In this document: piece by piece, positions 50,453-59,682 of the stretch | Numbering within the stretch: position 1 is the stretch's first letter | Layout of the letters: every line of letters starts with the position of its first letter | NCBI GenBank assembly: GCA_012960755.1 | Contig: DUAT01000057.1 | Coordinates: 477,909 to 541,908, forward strand | Direction of reading: 5' to 3' | DNA length: 64,000 nucleotides | Origin: Gammaproteobacteria bacterium | GTDB taxonomy: Bacteria; Pseudomonadota; Gammaproteobacteria; Pseudomonadales; Azotimanducaceae_A | Position numbers and translations under genes: made by a program | Notes under the pieces: model-generated | Databases searched by the model: none | Told to the model about the DNA's origin: nothing | The model's input: only the letters and a program-made list of their open reading frames with translations

Positions 50453-52348
50453 ATGTTCCGACTTTATCGATCACCGTTATGGGTTTGTGTCTTTGCACTC
50501 GCACTACTTGCTGTGGGATGCGCCGAGCCGGAGAAAAAGCAGCAAGTCGAAAAAAAATCCCCGGTAGAAGAACCCGTCGAGGCAAGCATTGCTTCTGATC
50601 CATTGCGCAATGCCTACTTTGGCGATTTGCATGTTCACACACAGTATTCGTTCGATGCCTTCCTGTTTGGTACGCGACGCACCCCGGATGATGCCTACGA
50701 GTTTGCCAAGGGTGCCGCCATTGCGCATGCCTCCGGATTTATTATGCAGATGAAGAAGCCGCTGGATTTTCAGGCAGTAGCAGACCACGGGTTTCTGCTG
50801 GGTATGATGAATACCATTGCCCAGCCGGGGAGTAAATACAGTGAGCATGAAATTGCAGATGCTGTGCGCGGTGCTACCACAGCTGCAGGTTCCGGTTTGG
50901 CATTTCAGGCTGTACTGCGTTACCTGGGCCAGATTGGTGTCGAAGGGCGCGAGAACGACCTGGATGACCGGGAAGTGATGCGCAGCGCCTGGAAGAAGAT
51001 TGTCGAAGCGGCTGAACGTCACAATGACCCTGGTAGGTTCACGACGTTTATTGGCTATGAATACACCAGTTCAGGACCGGAGTTTCAGAATCTGCATCGA
51101 AATGTGATTTTTCGCGGCAGCGCGCATCCGGAGGAACCCTTCAGCCGTTTCGATTCCCTTAACCCTGAGGACCTCTGGGTCTGGATGGATGGCCAGCGCG
51201 CGCAAGGCAGGGAGTTACTGGCCATCCCACACAATTCAAATGGCTCCGATGGCTGGATGTTCCAGAAGACCAACTGGGCAGGGGAACCCATCGACGAGGC
51301 CTATGCCGACCTGCGGATGCGTAATGAGCCCCTGGTTGAGAATACACAGGTGAAAGGCACGTCTGATACCCACCCCATGTTGTCCACCAATGATGAATGG
51401 GCCGATTTCGAGATCATGCCGACGCGGGTCGCCAGTAATCTGGCTTCCCGGCCCCAGGGTAGTTACACCCGCGAAGCTTATCTCAACGGCCTGCAGATGG
51501 AACAGAGCAGCGGGGTTAACCCATACAGGTTTGGAGTGATTGGTTCTTCGGATACGCACAATGCGGCCGGTTCGTTTGAGGAAGACAACTACTGGAGTAA
51601 AACCGGTGTACTCGATATTGATCCGTTTCGCCGCGGGTCAGTACCCTTACCTGATTCTCCCGCAGACGATCCCCAGTACGCTGACGCCGGATCCCGGCAC
51701 TGGGGCGCTTCCGGCCTGGCCGGAGTATGGGCGGAGTCGAACACGCGTGAATCCATCTTCGATGCATTCCGTCGCAAGGAGACATTCAGTACCAGCGGGC
51801 CCCATATCAAGGTTCGTTTTTTTGCCGGGTCCGACATCAACCCGCAGCTTCTGACCGCAAAAAACAGGATTGAAATGGCCTATGAGAATGGTGTTCCCAT
51901 GGGTTCAGACCTTGCGGCTGGAACCAAAGCGCCGGGTTTTTATCTGTGGGCCATGCGCGACGTTGACAGTGTGTCGCTGCAGCGCCTGCAGATCATCAAA
52001 GGCTGGATTGAAGATGGCAAGTCGATGGAGGCTGTCATCGACGTCGCCTGCTCCGACGGGGGTACGGTCGATCCACAAACCCGGCGTTGCCCGGATAATG
52101 GTGCGCTCGTTGACTTAAGCGATTGTTCCGTCACACCGAACAAGGGAGCGAATGAGCTGATGACATTCTGGCAGGATGCCGATTTCGATCCTGAACAGAG
52201 AGCATTTTATTACGTGCGGGTGCTGGAGAACCCCAAATGCCGCTGGTCAACCTGGGACGCGATTCGAGCGGGTGTGCCACCACGACCGGACCTGTATGCC
52301 GTCATTCAGGATCGGGCCTGGACGTCTCCAATCTGGTACCGGCCTTAA
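50453..52348 (+). CDS. DUF3604 lipoprotein
   Basis: A 631-residue protein with a lipoprotein signal (LALLAVGCAEPEKK; lipobox at Cys about 23) and a Lys/Glu linker. The body is DUF3604, a PHP-like metal domain: YFGDLHVHTQYSFDAFLFG, FQAVADHGFLLGM, FIGYEYTSSGPEFQNLHRNVIFRG, AIPHNSNGSDGWMF and FGVIGSSDTHNAAGSFEE hold His/Asp ligands. Gene order places it beside the PQQ dehydrogenase. Reaction is unknown; the fold suggests a hydrolase or phosphoesterase acting outside the inner membrane. GGAG precedes the ATG. A second, much longer DUF3604 protein lies at 56932-59526. Confidence 0.92.
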   Translation: MFRLYRSPLWVCVFALALLAVGCAEPEKKQQVEKKSPVEEPVEASIASDPLRNAYFGDLHVHTQYSFDAFLFGTRRTPDDAYEFAKGAAIAHASGFIMQMKKPLDFQAVADHGFLLGMMNTIAQPGSKYSEHEIADAVRGATTAAGSGLAFQAVLRYLGQIGVEGRENDLDDREVMRSAWKKIVEAAERHNDPGRFTTFIGYEYTSSGPEFQNLHRNVIFRGSAHPEEPFSRFDSLNPEDLWVWMDGQRAQGRELLAIPHNSNGSDGWMFQKTNWAGEPIDEAYADLRMRNEPLVENTQVKGTSDTHPMLSTNDEWADFEIMPTRVASNLASRPQGSYTREAYLNGLQMEQSSGVNPYRFGVIGSSDTHNAAGSFEEDNYWSKTGVLDIDPFRRGSVPLPDSPADDPQYADAGSRHWGASGLAGVWAESNTRESIFDAFRRKETFSTSGPHIKVRFFAGSDINPQLLTAKNRIEMAYENGVPMGSDLAAGTKAPGFYLWAMRDVDSVSLQRLQIIKGWIEDGKSMEAVIDVACSDGGTVDPQTRRCPDNGALVDLSDCSVTPNKGANELMTFWQDADFDPEQRAFYYVRVLENPKCRWSTWDAIRAGVPPRPDLYAVIQDRAWTSPIWYRP

Positions 52349-52364
52349 ACGGAATTTAAAAACG

Positions 52365-52934
52365 TTAAAAACTTTCAAAGGTTTTATAGGACGCAATTAC
52401 AGCGAGCATTAAAAAGATCACCCCGCTGATACGATGAAGTGAGGTGATGGACATGCGCAACAGCAGTGTACTACCCAGCCAAACGCCGAGCACCGACGTT
52501 GTAACTAAAGCCAATGTAGCCCCAAGCCATACTGCAGAAGGAATGCTCGCACTGCTTAAGGCAACTACTGCCAGTTGAGTTTTATCACCAAATTCAGCAA
52601 CAACTATCAGCAGGAATGTGGTGAAAAAAATTCCCCGCCTGCTGGCGATGTCTATATCCTGCTCATCTGTAGCTTCTCCCACTCGCAATGCATGGATACC
52701 AAAAGCGGCAAATAAAACGGCAACCATCCCAGAGACAAAAACCTCGGGAATCCAATTGGCTACTGCAGCACCGAAAACAACAGCCAGGGTATTCAGAACC
52801 AAAAAGGCCAGTCCTGAACCCAGCATGACGGGTACCGCACTGTATCTTGCGGCAAGCGTCATGCAGACCAATTGACTTTTATCGCCAATTTCTGCGGCAA
52901 AAATCAAGAGAAAAGAGGTAGAGGAAATTGACAA
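52365..52934 (-). CDS. GDT1/TMEM165 family cation transporter, N-terminus disturbed
   Basis: A 189-residue inner membrane protein. It has the two family signatures EIGDKSQL and EFGDKTQL in membrane helices, each forming the Mn2+/Ca2+ binding half-site, and six predicted helices. The coding frame has no ATG: it opens at TTG 52934 and upstream meets TAA. An ATG with AAGG nearby (about 52970) is one frame off and would join to give MLKELIFFDLDFLSISS if one T were added to a T7 run. So either the TTG is used, or a base was lost (sequencing or real frameshift). Mn export or homeostasis is the family role. Confidence 0.85.
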   Translation of the reverse strand: MSISSTSFLLIFAAEIGDKSQLVCMTLAARYSAVPVMLGSGLAFLVLNTLAVVFGAAVANWIPEVFVSGMVAVLFAAFGIHALRVGEATDEQDIDIASRRGIFFTTFLLIVVAEFGDKTQLAVVALSSASIPSAVWLGATLALVTTSVLGVWLGSTLLLRMSITSLHRISGVIFLMLAVIASYKTFESF

Positions 52935-53140
52935 AAAATCCAGGTCAAAAAAATCAGTTCCTTAAGCATGATTGCCTTTATAACTCGATGAGTCGTGCCG
53001 TACGTATGACAAGCTTTATCTCAACTCTATATCCCGAATCTGGCGCCGTCTGCATAACAACACATTTTTCTGAATTCATCTGTTTGAGTGTGAACGGGAA
53101 GTGACAATTCTCACGGGGCGGGTAAAGTTTGTCGTTGCCA

Positions 53141-53146
53141 ATTATA
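53141..53146 (-). promoter_or_regulatory. Possible -10 box for the GDT1-family gene
   Basis: TATAAT on the minus strand lies about 170 bases before the presumed start. The upstream -35 match (TTCGCG-like) is weak. I looked for a yybP-ykoY-type manganese riboswitch between this point and the start and saw no clear consensus. Confidence 0.25.
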
Positions 53147-53200
53147 CCAACTCGATACAGCGGCGCGAATCAGTGTGTCTGTAGGCTGAAGCACTTCAGT

Positions 53201-53578
53201 TTACTCGAGACTTAATTGAGAGATGATGAACTCTACTAATGCACTGATGTCCTGATCGCTCAATTTTCCAGCGGGCTTGGCCATCTTTTTTTCCGTTTTA
53301 GTGTAAGTCTTGTTTCGCCAGGCTTCCCGGTATTCATTGATAGTTTTACTCAGGTCTTCCCGGGTCAACTGATTGATGGGCGGGTATTTGAATTTACCTG
53401 GATCGGCTTTAATTTTCTTTCCTGCGCCCATTTTGCCGTGGCATTTCTTACAAGCCTTTTTATACAGACCCGATCCTGGAGAGGCAGCCACAGTTGGGCT
53501 AAAAGGGGCACCTATCAGCAGGAACCCAATTCCAGCCATCATCGCCCAACTCTTCACCCGTTTCAGTATCCTTGCCAC
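53201..53578 (-). CDS. Monohaem cytochrome c
   Basis: A 125-residue periplasmic protein. A signal peptide (KSWAMMAGIGFLLIGAPFSPTVAA) precedes GSGLYKKACKKCHGKMGAGKK, a CxxCH haem site. The distal Met may lie in KTEKKMAKPAGKLSDQDISALVEFI. This is a class I cytochrome, soluble in the periplasm. The start is GTG 53578. It is near the ConA-like and haem-binding lipoprotein genes, and could accept electrons from one of these or the PQQ dehydrogenase (inference). Confidence 0.88.
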   Translation of the reverse strand: MARILKRVKSWAMMAGIGFLLIGAPFSPTVAASPGSGLYKKACKKCHGKMGAGKKIKADPGKFKYPPINQLTREDLSKTINEYREAWRNKTYTKTEKKMAKPAGKLSDQDISALVEFIISQLSLE

Positions 53579-53786
53579 AGCTACAGCCTCAGCCTCGCCT
53601 TCCGAAGATCAAGATCGAATCTATTTCGAAGTACGTCGATTTATATCTGAAAGGACAGCGAAGATAAACATTTTTTGCAGCAGATTCAGTTACAGCCTTC
53701 CTTGATTTGACGCTAATTTGAGCGCAACCTTTACTCCCGCAGCAGGCTCCGGAACCAACCTCTTCATATGAGTGGGTACTGATGGC

Positions 53787-54482
53787 ATGAACCGTTTTTT
53801 CAAGAAGCTCTGCCTTTGTGTTTTTCTGGCTGCGAGGGCGACGATCACAGTTGCAGATGGCGAAAGTGAAAGTGTATTTGACTTCGAGACAGCTGGAGTA
53901 GATACACCACCTGCAGCGTTTACCGCCGCATTAACTGGCTCAGGATCCGCAGTCAGTTGGCTGGTCAAAGAAGTCACTGCGCCACCTTCAGGGAAGCGAG
54001 TGGTGGCGCAACTCAGTCAGGACAAGACAAATCGACGTTATCCCATCCTGATTCACAACGGTATCGAAGCCCGGGACGTGGATCTGTCGGTCAGGTTTAA
54101 GACAATCAGCGGCCAGGTGGATGCGTCTGGCGGCCTGATATTCCGATATCAGAATAGCGATAATTACTATGTCGTTAGAGCGAACAGTCTGGAAAACAAT
54201 GTTGTTGCTTACAAAACAGAGTCGGGCAGGCGCGATAGTATTGGAATTAACGCAAAGAATGCCGCTTATGGTGTTGCCGTCGAAGTTCCCCATAAGGTGT
54301 GGAACACACTTAGAGTCGTTGTTCGTAGTGATCTGTTTGAGATTTATCTGAACAACCGCAAGCTGTTCGAAGTCACCAATGATGTGTTCACGGAACCGGG
54401 CAAAATCGGTCTCTGGACAAAAGCGGACGCGGTCACCTATTTCGACGACTTGCGCATCCAAGTGTTAGATGAAGTAAAGTGA
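53787..54482 (+). CDS. Secreted ConA-like lectin/glucanase-fold protein (DUF1080-like)
   Basis: A 231-residue exported protein. The signal peptide is FKKLCLCVFLAARATITVADG. The mature part is a jelly roll: FDFETAG, ARDVDLSVRFKTISGQVDASGGLIFRYQNSDNYYVVRANSLENNVVAYKTESGRRDS, VPHKVWNTLRVVVRSDLFEIYLNNRKLFEVTNDVFTEPGKIGLWTKADAVTYFDDLRI. This is the pattern of DUF1080/3-keto-disaccharide-hydrolase-like and LamG-like domains. It has no obvious catalytic residues I can name. The haem-binding lipoprotein gene follows after 49 bp. ATG 53787 fits the signal peptide better than GTG 53772. Confidence 0.8.
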   Translation: MNRFFKKLCLCVFLAARATITVADGESESVFDFETAGVDTPPAAFTAALTGSGSAVSWLVKEVTAPPSGKRVVAQLSQDKTNRRYPILIHNGIEARDVDLSVRFKTISGQVDASGGLIFRYQNSDNYYVVRANSLENNVVAYKTESGRRDSIGINAKNAAYGVAVEVPHKVWNTLRVVVRSDLFEIYLNNRKLFEVTNDVFTEPGKIGLWTKADAVTYFDDLRIQVLDEVK

Positions 54483-54531
54483 CCATTGGTCACTAACAGG
54501 CAAGACAAGAAGCCGGAAAGGAGTTGCAATC

Positions 54532-55458
54532 ATGAACGCAGGGGAAATGATAAAAATCAGCCTCTTGGTATTTCTGAGTTGGATATTAACAGGGTGCGCA
54601 CCTGACAACACCGGGAAAGAGACTGTTCCTTCTGTCAGATCTACTGTCGACTCAGTTGGCGAAGATTCTGCTGTTCTTGTTGCTGCTTACTCGACCGAAG
54701 CGCCGACCATAGACGGCAAGATCGACGGGCTTTGGCAACTGGCAACGCCACTTGTGGTTTCCGTTAGGGAGGCCATCGGTGGCGCAGATGCAAGGCAAGT
54801 CATCATGAGAGCCCTTTACACCGACGAGCAACTCTTCATCCTTGCCGAGTGGTCAGACACAACCCTGAGTGACATGCGTGATCCCTTCATCTGGAATGCA
54901 GCATTGAAACAATATGAGAAACCCAGCAAACCCGATGACCAGTTTGCAATCGAGTTCCCGATCGATGGTGATTTCGAAGTAAATATGTTGACCACCGATG
55001 GTGAGTTTACTGCGGATGTGTGGCATTGGAAGGCAGGTCGGAGCAACCCCGGAGGCTGGGCTGACGACAAACGGCATCTGATAAGAAAGCAGCTGGTTAA
55101 AGGCGGCAGGGAATACGCCCTGGGAGGACACGAAACCGTCTACATTGCACGACCCATGGATGAAGGGACTCCCGCCTACGTCCGAAAAGAAAAACCTGCT
55201 GGCTTCGAAACAGAGGTGGTTAATTCGTTCGGCTTTCAGCAGGCGAGTGGCAGCGTAGCGGATGTTCGCGCCAAAGGCGTACATAGCAAATCGGGTTGGA
55301 CATTGGAGTTAGCCAGGAAATTTGACACGGGTCATGATGATGATGCGGTGATCCATTGGGATAAGGACAATCGTTTCGCTATTGCGATATTGGATGATGA
55401 GTTGTACTGGCGCCATTCCGTTTCGGGCTTGTTGTACTTGCGTTTCACCGCAAAGTAA
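54532..55458 (+). CDS. Ethylbenzene-dehydrogenase-type haem-binding lipoprotein
   Basis: A 308-residue lipoprotein (SWILTGCAPDN lipobox). The body resembles the gamma-subunit/haem-binding domain of ethylbenzene dehydrogenase and related DMSO-reductase-family partners: TIDGKIDGLWQLATPL, VIMRALYTDEQLFILAEWSDTTLSDMRDPFIWNA, and MLTTDGEFTADVWHWKAGRSNPGGWADDK. Axial Met/Lys ligation is plausible but not proven. It probably carries electrons at the outer face of the inner membrane. It is co-oriented with the ConA-like gene, and a monohaem cytochrome gene is divergent from it. Confidence 0.85.
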   Translation: MNAGEMIKISLLVFLSWILTGCAPDNTGKETVPSVRSTVDSVGEDSAVLVAAYSTEAPTIDGKIDGLWQLATPLVVSVREAIGGADARQVIMRALYTDEQLFILAEWSDTTLSDMRDPFIWNAALKQYEKPSKPDDQFAIEFPIDGDFEVNMLTTDGEFTADVWHWKAGRSNPGGWADDKRHLIRKQLVKGGREYALGGHETVYIARPMDEGTPAYVRKEKPAGFETEVVNSFGFQQASGSVADVRAKGVHSKSGWTLELARKFDTGHDDDAVIHWDKDNRFAIAILDDELYWRHSVSGLLYLRFTAK

Positions 55459-55493
55459 TGGCTTTTCCCCATTAAATGGCCTGATGCCTTTTT

Positions 55494-56912
55494 CTACTGA
55501 CCGGAAGAAATCTCGAGTGCCTGTTTAAATCCGCTGTATCGTGGTTGGTCGATCGCAACCTGGTTAACGATCGTATTTCTCAAATGGGCTTTAAGAGGTT
55601 CAGAGTCCAGCGATTGAGTACCATCCCGAAGCCCGTGAACCAGGCGCCAGCGCAGGGTTTCCAAATCGTCATCCGTGTCATAGATCGCCTGCAAACCGGA
55701 TCGTTCAAGGCTCCGATGCGCCTCTAACAGGGACAGCTCTCTTTTCACAATGTCCAGCGAGTTCGCGGAAACCCGGGTCATAAAATTGGTCCGGCCACCA
55801 GTTTCGGTCATCACCTGATCCCTCAGAAATTCAATGACAGATCCCAGCAGCTCTGCAGCCCCCGGCATATCGAGATTCTGTTCGCTTTGATGCGCGGCTA
55901 TGACTTCAACCGGCCCGGGAATGACCAGGTTGACACAGTCAACCAACGCTTCTGAGGTACGTCGTCCAATACTGGCACGCTCAATCGAAGCGTCCTTACC
56001 CTCCCGAAAGAGCACGACCATCCCGAGGCAGGTAACAGACCACCAGAATGAGCCGAATACCTGCCAGAAGATCACCTCCTCAAGATTTATCTTATTGCCC
56101 GATACCTCCTCATAGCCCCTGAACAGATCTTCATAGCTGCCGAACCCGCCAACTGGCGCATCTCCTCCGTATCGCCAGGAATTCGTGCAAATCCAGCCGA
56201 GATCACGCATCGGATCTCCGATATGCGCCGCTTCCCAGTCCAGCACCGCAACGATCTGTTGTGGTGTCACCATGAAATTACCATTACGAAAATCATTATG
56301 AACCAGCGTCTGATCATGGTCCTCGGTGAGATTCTCAAGCAGCCATCGACCCGCATAATCAATCATCGGCTGGGGGGTATCCATGGCAATATATCGGTCC
56401 CAGGTCTGGGTGATGAACTCCCGCGGTGGCAGCGTTGCCAGGATGTCCTCAAGCCCGGTCTGTTTTACATCTATGCGATGAATTCGCGCCAGTACCTTGC
56501 CAATCTCGTAAGCGAGTTCTGGCCGCAGGGACTCATACTCAGGTCTGCGCACGATCCGTGCACCCAGCGCCTCACCTTCGATCCATTCCATAATGAACCC
56601 GTCCCCAAGATCGTCTTCACGATTCAGCAGATAGAAAATTTCGGGTGCCGGTACACCCGCCTCTCTTGCCAGTTGCATGAGCTTTGCCTCACCGGCTAGC
56701 CCGACTTTAGCGAGCCCAGGCTCGTTATAGCCTCCCCCGATAGCTCTGCGCATTGCCAGCACCCGCACTTGATCCTTGCATTTGATTTCGATCCGGTAGG
56801 TTTCCTGGCTCGCGCCGCCGGATAAACGAGCCGCAGATAAAAGTGAATCACAATCGGCTATGTGGGTGATTAGTATCTTCTCGAGTTTCTGGTCAAAATC
56901 GTCTGGGTTCAC
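55494..56912 (-). CDS. Phosphotransferase family protein (APH-like, C-terminal extension)
   Basis: A 472-residue protein. Residues about 1-310 are an aminoglycoside-phosphotransferase-like kinase: LSGGASQETYRIEI, EAKLMQLAREAGVPAPEIFYLL, DGFIMEWIEGEALGARIV, the catalytic loop LVHNDFRNGNFM and metal-binding VLDWEAAHIGDPMRDLGW. Such proteins often phosphorylate small hydroxyl groups and, in CoA-linked pathways, accompany acyl-CoA dehydrogenases. The C-terminal ~150 residues (SVIEFLRDQVMTETGGRTNFMTRVSANSLDIVKREL) match a DUF6285-like extension. GTG 56912 is the start, 20 bp after the DUF3604 stop, with the longer frame overlapping that gene rejected. Confidence 0.88.
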   Translation of the reverse strand: MNPDDFDQKLEKILITHIADCDSLLSAARLSGGASQETYRIEIKCKDQVRVLAMRRAIGGGYNEPGLAKVGLAGEAKLMQLAREAGVPAPEIFYLLNREDDLGDGFIMEWIEGEALGARIVRRPEYESLRPELAYEIGKVLARIHRIDVKQTGLEDILATLPPREFITQTWDRYIAMDTPQPMIDYAGRWLLENLTEDHDQTLVHNDFRNGNFMVTPQQIVAVLDWEAAHIGDPMRDLGWICTNSWRYGGDAPVGGFGSYEDLFRGYEEVSGNKINLEEVIFWQVFGSFWWSVTCLGMVVLFREGKDASIERASIGRRTSEALVDCVNLVIPGPVEVIAAHQSEQNLDMPGAAELLGSVIEFLRDQVMTETGGRTNFMTRVSANSLDIVKRELSLLEAHRSLERSGLQAIYDTDDDLETLRWRLVHGLRDGTQSLDSEPLKAHLRNTIVNQVAIDQPRYSGFKQALEISSGQ

Positions 56913-56931
56913 TGCTAATAGTTCCTGTTCA

Positions 56932-59526
56932 CTATTTCTTCGCGTAGCCACCAATCCAGACAGGGCTCGACCAGGCGATCGCATCATTCGCCTGTACAAC
57001 CCGAACATAGTAATAGTCGCCCTGGCGGGGATTATCGTCGTCCACAAATTCAAATTGGCGTTCCTGTTTTCCGTCCCTTACCAACCTGCGCAGCATCACT
57101 GAATCCTGATAACCCTGGAACTCATTAATCCTGGACAATCGGCCGTTGACCATTTCTTTTAAGGGGAAAGTGGTTTTCCATGCCGGGATGCGACCGTGCC
57201 GACGATATAGCTGTGGTGCGCCACCCCTTTCCTGTGCTGTTTTCAGATCCAGGATCACTTCTGTTGTGTTTCCCGCACCTTCAAAAACAAGGTCAATCGA
57301 GCTGGAGTCGCCGCGGGTTAATGTGGTGAATCGAATCAGGTTCGGGTTTTTTTCATCAATTGAAAACTGATGCACTGATGGATTAGTAAAATCCGTTGGC
57401 TCAGCCGAGACCAGAGTTGCACCCTTGATTTCTGCTGTGCCCTGCCACACTCTCCAACCACGCGGGTTGTCTCTTGGATGGAATGCGGTTGAGTCTGACT
57501 GGAACTTCAATTGATACCCGGCAACGCTTTTGACCTGATTGCTGAATCCGTAGTTTCCCGACCAGATGGCGGTGTCGTTCTTTACAATCGTGATATTGTT
57601 AATCGCACCGGTGCCGATGACACGACCGACTATCTTGCGTTTCTCGGAGTAGGGTGCCCGCTGCCCCATGCCAGTGCCATTGACATCTACCTGCAGAATA
57701 ATCCTGTCACCGGTTGTGGCATAAACACGGCGCGCTTTCATACTGTCGAACAAAGCGTCCGCTGTTTTTTCACCAGCCAGTACCGCACCCAGACCTCCTC
57801 GTTGGGCAATTGCGGCGCCCCGTGGCACCGAATACCCGGGGTGACCCAGGTGATCATCCGACGCCGCAACAAATCCTACCTGATGACCGTGGTTCAGATA
57901 CATTTTTGCCCACCATTCGAAGGTGCCATGACCGGACATGATTTCAACCAGATGTTCGAGTTCCGGATCTGACTGACGGTAATCGCCATTCTGATGTGCA
58001 TGGGGAATGATCAGCACATCGCTGGCACTATTGTGATTTCTTAATCCCGTGTAGAGCCGCGACAGTGTCGGGTAAAACTGCATGGGAATTCGTTTTCGAT
58101 CATTCGGGGTTCGAAAAAGCACATTGTGGTGTCCTCCGCCTGTGTTGTTGACAGACCATTCATAGCCAAGGAATGCCACAAACCGTCCGTCCTGGGAGTA
58201 CTTCTCGACGTTGTCCCGCAGAATCTTCCACTCACCATCGTCCAGCCAGATATCGTGTTCAGAGTGAGTCACATAATCAAGACGCGCTTCATCCCGGGCG
58301 AAACGCATATAGCCTTCGGCGGAACCGACACCCTCGGCGAACCCTGAATGGCCATGGGTGTCGCCCCAGTAGATTCTGTGTTCAGGATCTTTCTCAACAA
58401 GAACCGGGTTTGTTTTGCCTTCTATAGCACCGTCTTTTGATCGAATGGAAATGCGATGAACCCCTGGCTCGGCAATGCTGACGTTTTTCAACACGACAAT
58501 GGACTGATCTCCTGCCGGTACCTCCCGGTAGAGTCTGTCATCGATAAACACCTGCCAGGCGGGTATCGAACCACTGGCCGCATTACCAAACCTGTCCTGC
58601 GCCCGAACACTTATTTCAAAAGTTTCGCCGGGCTCAAGCACGGATGGTACAAAACCATGTACGCCTTTGATATCAGTACCAACAATTTTGAAAGGTTGAA
58701 TAGGGAGCGTCAGGAAAAGATCCTCGCCTTCAAGATCAACGTACAGCGGGTGCGGTCCCCGATCGTTGGAATAGTCCTGGATCAGTAATCCGCGATTACC
58801 CTGGGAGGTATCACCATAGTTGATCGTGACACTGTCGCCCTGCTCAAGCGTGGTTCCCTGCAATCTAAAAACAATCGTGCTGGCCGCTGAGCGAAACCCG
58901 CCGTGCATCCCGCTCATGAGATAACTGTCGACCTTGAATCGCGCGCTTTCGTTAGAGCTGGTGATCGATATGTAATTGTCCGCCTCGGGGTTGTCTGTCT
59001 GGTATCGTCCGCCCGTATTGAAGATATGCCGCGCAATCATGATTCCACCACCTGCCTTCAGGGGTTGCGAGCCAACAGTATAGGTCTGTGAAAAACTCAC
59101 AAAAGAACCAGCCCTGAACGGACCCAGCGTCGAGGTTGTCAGCGTACCAATCGCCTCTGGCTGCTCGTCGCGCAGGCGCATCTCCTGGATCATCTGATCA
59201 AGTGTCCACGCCAGGGAAACACCCGCTCGCGCCTGTAGCTTGTAACCGGTTACCAGTCCGGCATTCAACGGTAACTCAACGGGGGTCACGCCGCCTGCCA
59301 GTGAATAAGCGTTGGCCCATGCGAGCAAAGTCCTTGCACGGCGGTCTATATTCGCTGGTGATGTCACCGTTGACTGGGCCGATTGTTTGAGATCTTCCAC
59401 ACGTTCGCGAAGGTCCGCTGACAAGTAGTCTGCTGCCGCGCAAGCAGACACTACCAGGCTGGTAAATATCGTCATTGATTTCGTGATTACTTGATCTTTT
59501 GATCTGAACACTTTTTTTGCCTGCAA
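56932..59526 (-). CDS. Large DUF3604 protein, exported
   Basis: An 864-residue protein. N-terminus: IFTSLVVSACAAADY, a lipoprotein-type signal with Cys in VSAC. Residues about 30-420 are beta-rich (GNTTEVILD, HPLYVDLEGEDLFLTLPIQPFKIVG). The DUF3604 core has YWGDTHGHSGFAEGVGSAEGYMRFARDEARLDYVTHSEHDIW, LGYEWSVNNTGGGHHNVLFRTP, IIPHAHQNGDYR and FVAASDDHLGHPG, supplying His/Asp metal ligands. C-terminal RRLVRDGKQERQFEFVDDDNPRQGDYYYVRV is conserved with other family members. The start codon is uncertain (TTG 59526, GTG 59511 or ATG 59475). It heads the unit with the APH-like gene. Function unknown. Confidence 0.9.
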   Translation of the reverse strand: MQAKKVFRSKDQVITKSMTIFTSLVVSACAAADYLSADLRERVEDLKQSAQSTVTSPANIDRRARTLLAWANAYSLAGGVTPVELPLNAGLVTGYKLQARAGVSLAWTLDQMIQEMRLRDEQPEAIGTLTTSTLGPFRAGSFVSFSQTYTVGSQPLKAGGGIMIARHIFNTGGRYQTDNPEADNYISITSSNESARFKVDSYLMSGMHGGFRSAASTIVFRLQGTTLEQGDSVTINYGDTSQGNRGLLIQDYSNDRGPHPLYVDLEGEDLFLTLPIQPFKIVGTDIKGVHGFVPSVLEPGETFEISVRAQDRFGNAASGSIPAWQVFIDDRLYREVPAGDQSIVVLKNVSIAEPGVHRISIRSKDGAIEGKTNPVLVEKDPEHRIYWGDTHGHSGFAEGVGSAEGYMRFARDEARLDYVTHSEHDIWLDDGEWKILRDNVEKYSQDGRFVAFLGYEWSVNNTGGGHHNVLFRTPNDRKRIPMQFYPTLSRLYTGLRNHNSASDVLIIPHAHQNGDYRQSDPELEHLVEIMSGHGTFEWWAKMYLNHGHQVGFVAASDDHLGHPGYSVPRGAAIAQRGGLGAVLAGEKTADALFDSMKARRVYATTGDRIILQVDVNGTGMGQRAPYSEKRKIVGRVIGTGAINNITIVKNDTAIWSGNYGFSNQVKSVAGYQLKFQSDSTAFHPRDNPRGWRVWQGTAEIKGATLVSAEPTDFTNPSVHQFSIDEKNPNLIRFTTLTRGDSSSIDLVFEGAGNTTEVILDLKTAQERGGAPQLYRRHGRIPAWKTTFPLKEMVNGRLSRINEFQGYQDSVMLRRLVRDGKQERQFEFVDDDNPRQGDYYYVRVVQANDAIAWSSPVWIGGYAKK

Positions 59527-59682
59527 ACCTGATGCTATTTCACTTCGATATTACGTAGGTGTACCAAAGAAGGCAATTGGAAGGGCACGTGAGTAATTAC
59601 TTTGAACCGCTTTTTTCTGGCCGTTTTGGTGGATAGTAATTGTAAACCGTATTGCGACACGTCCAGTTTCTTCAACCTCTTT
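59527..59682. other. Intergenic remainder upstream of the large DUF3604 gene
   Basis: With the pseudogene at 59683-60385 this completes the gap between 59526 and 59965. It is the probable promoter region of the DUF3604 gene; I see no ORF, repeat or strong sigma-70 pair. Confidence 0.4.

Noticed and set aside
52971..53200. yybP-ykoY manganese riboswitch upstream of the GDT1-family gene
   Set aside because: I scanned the minus-strand leader and did not see the conserved GGGGAGUA and UGCUG-type parts.
56912..57053. Longer N-terminus for the APH-like gene (to 57053)
   Set aside because: It would overlap the DUF3604 coding end; the frame there shows no APH similarity and GTG 56912 is adequately placed.
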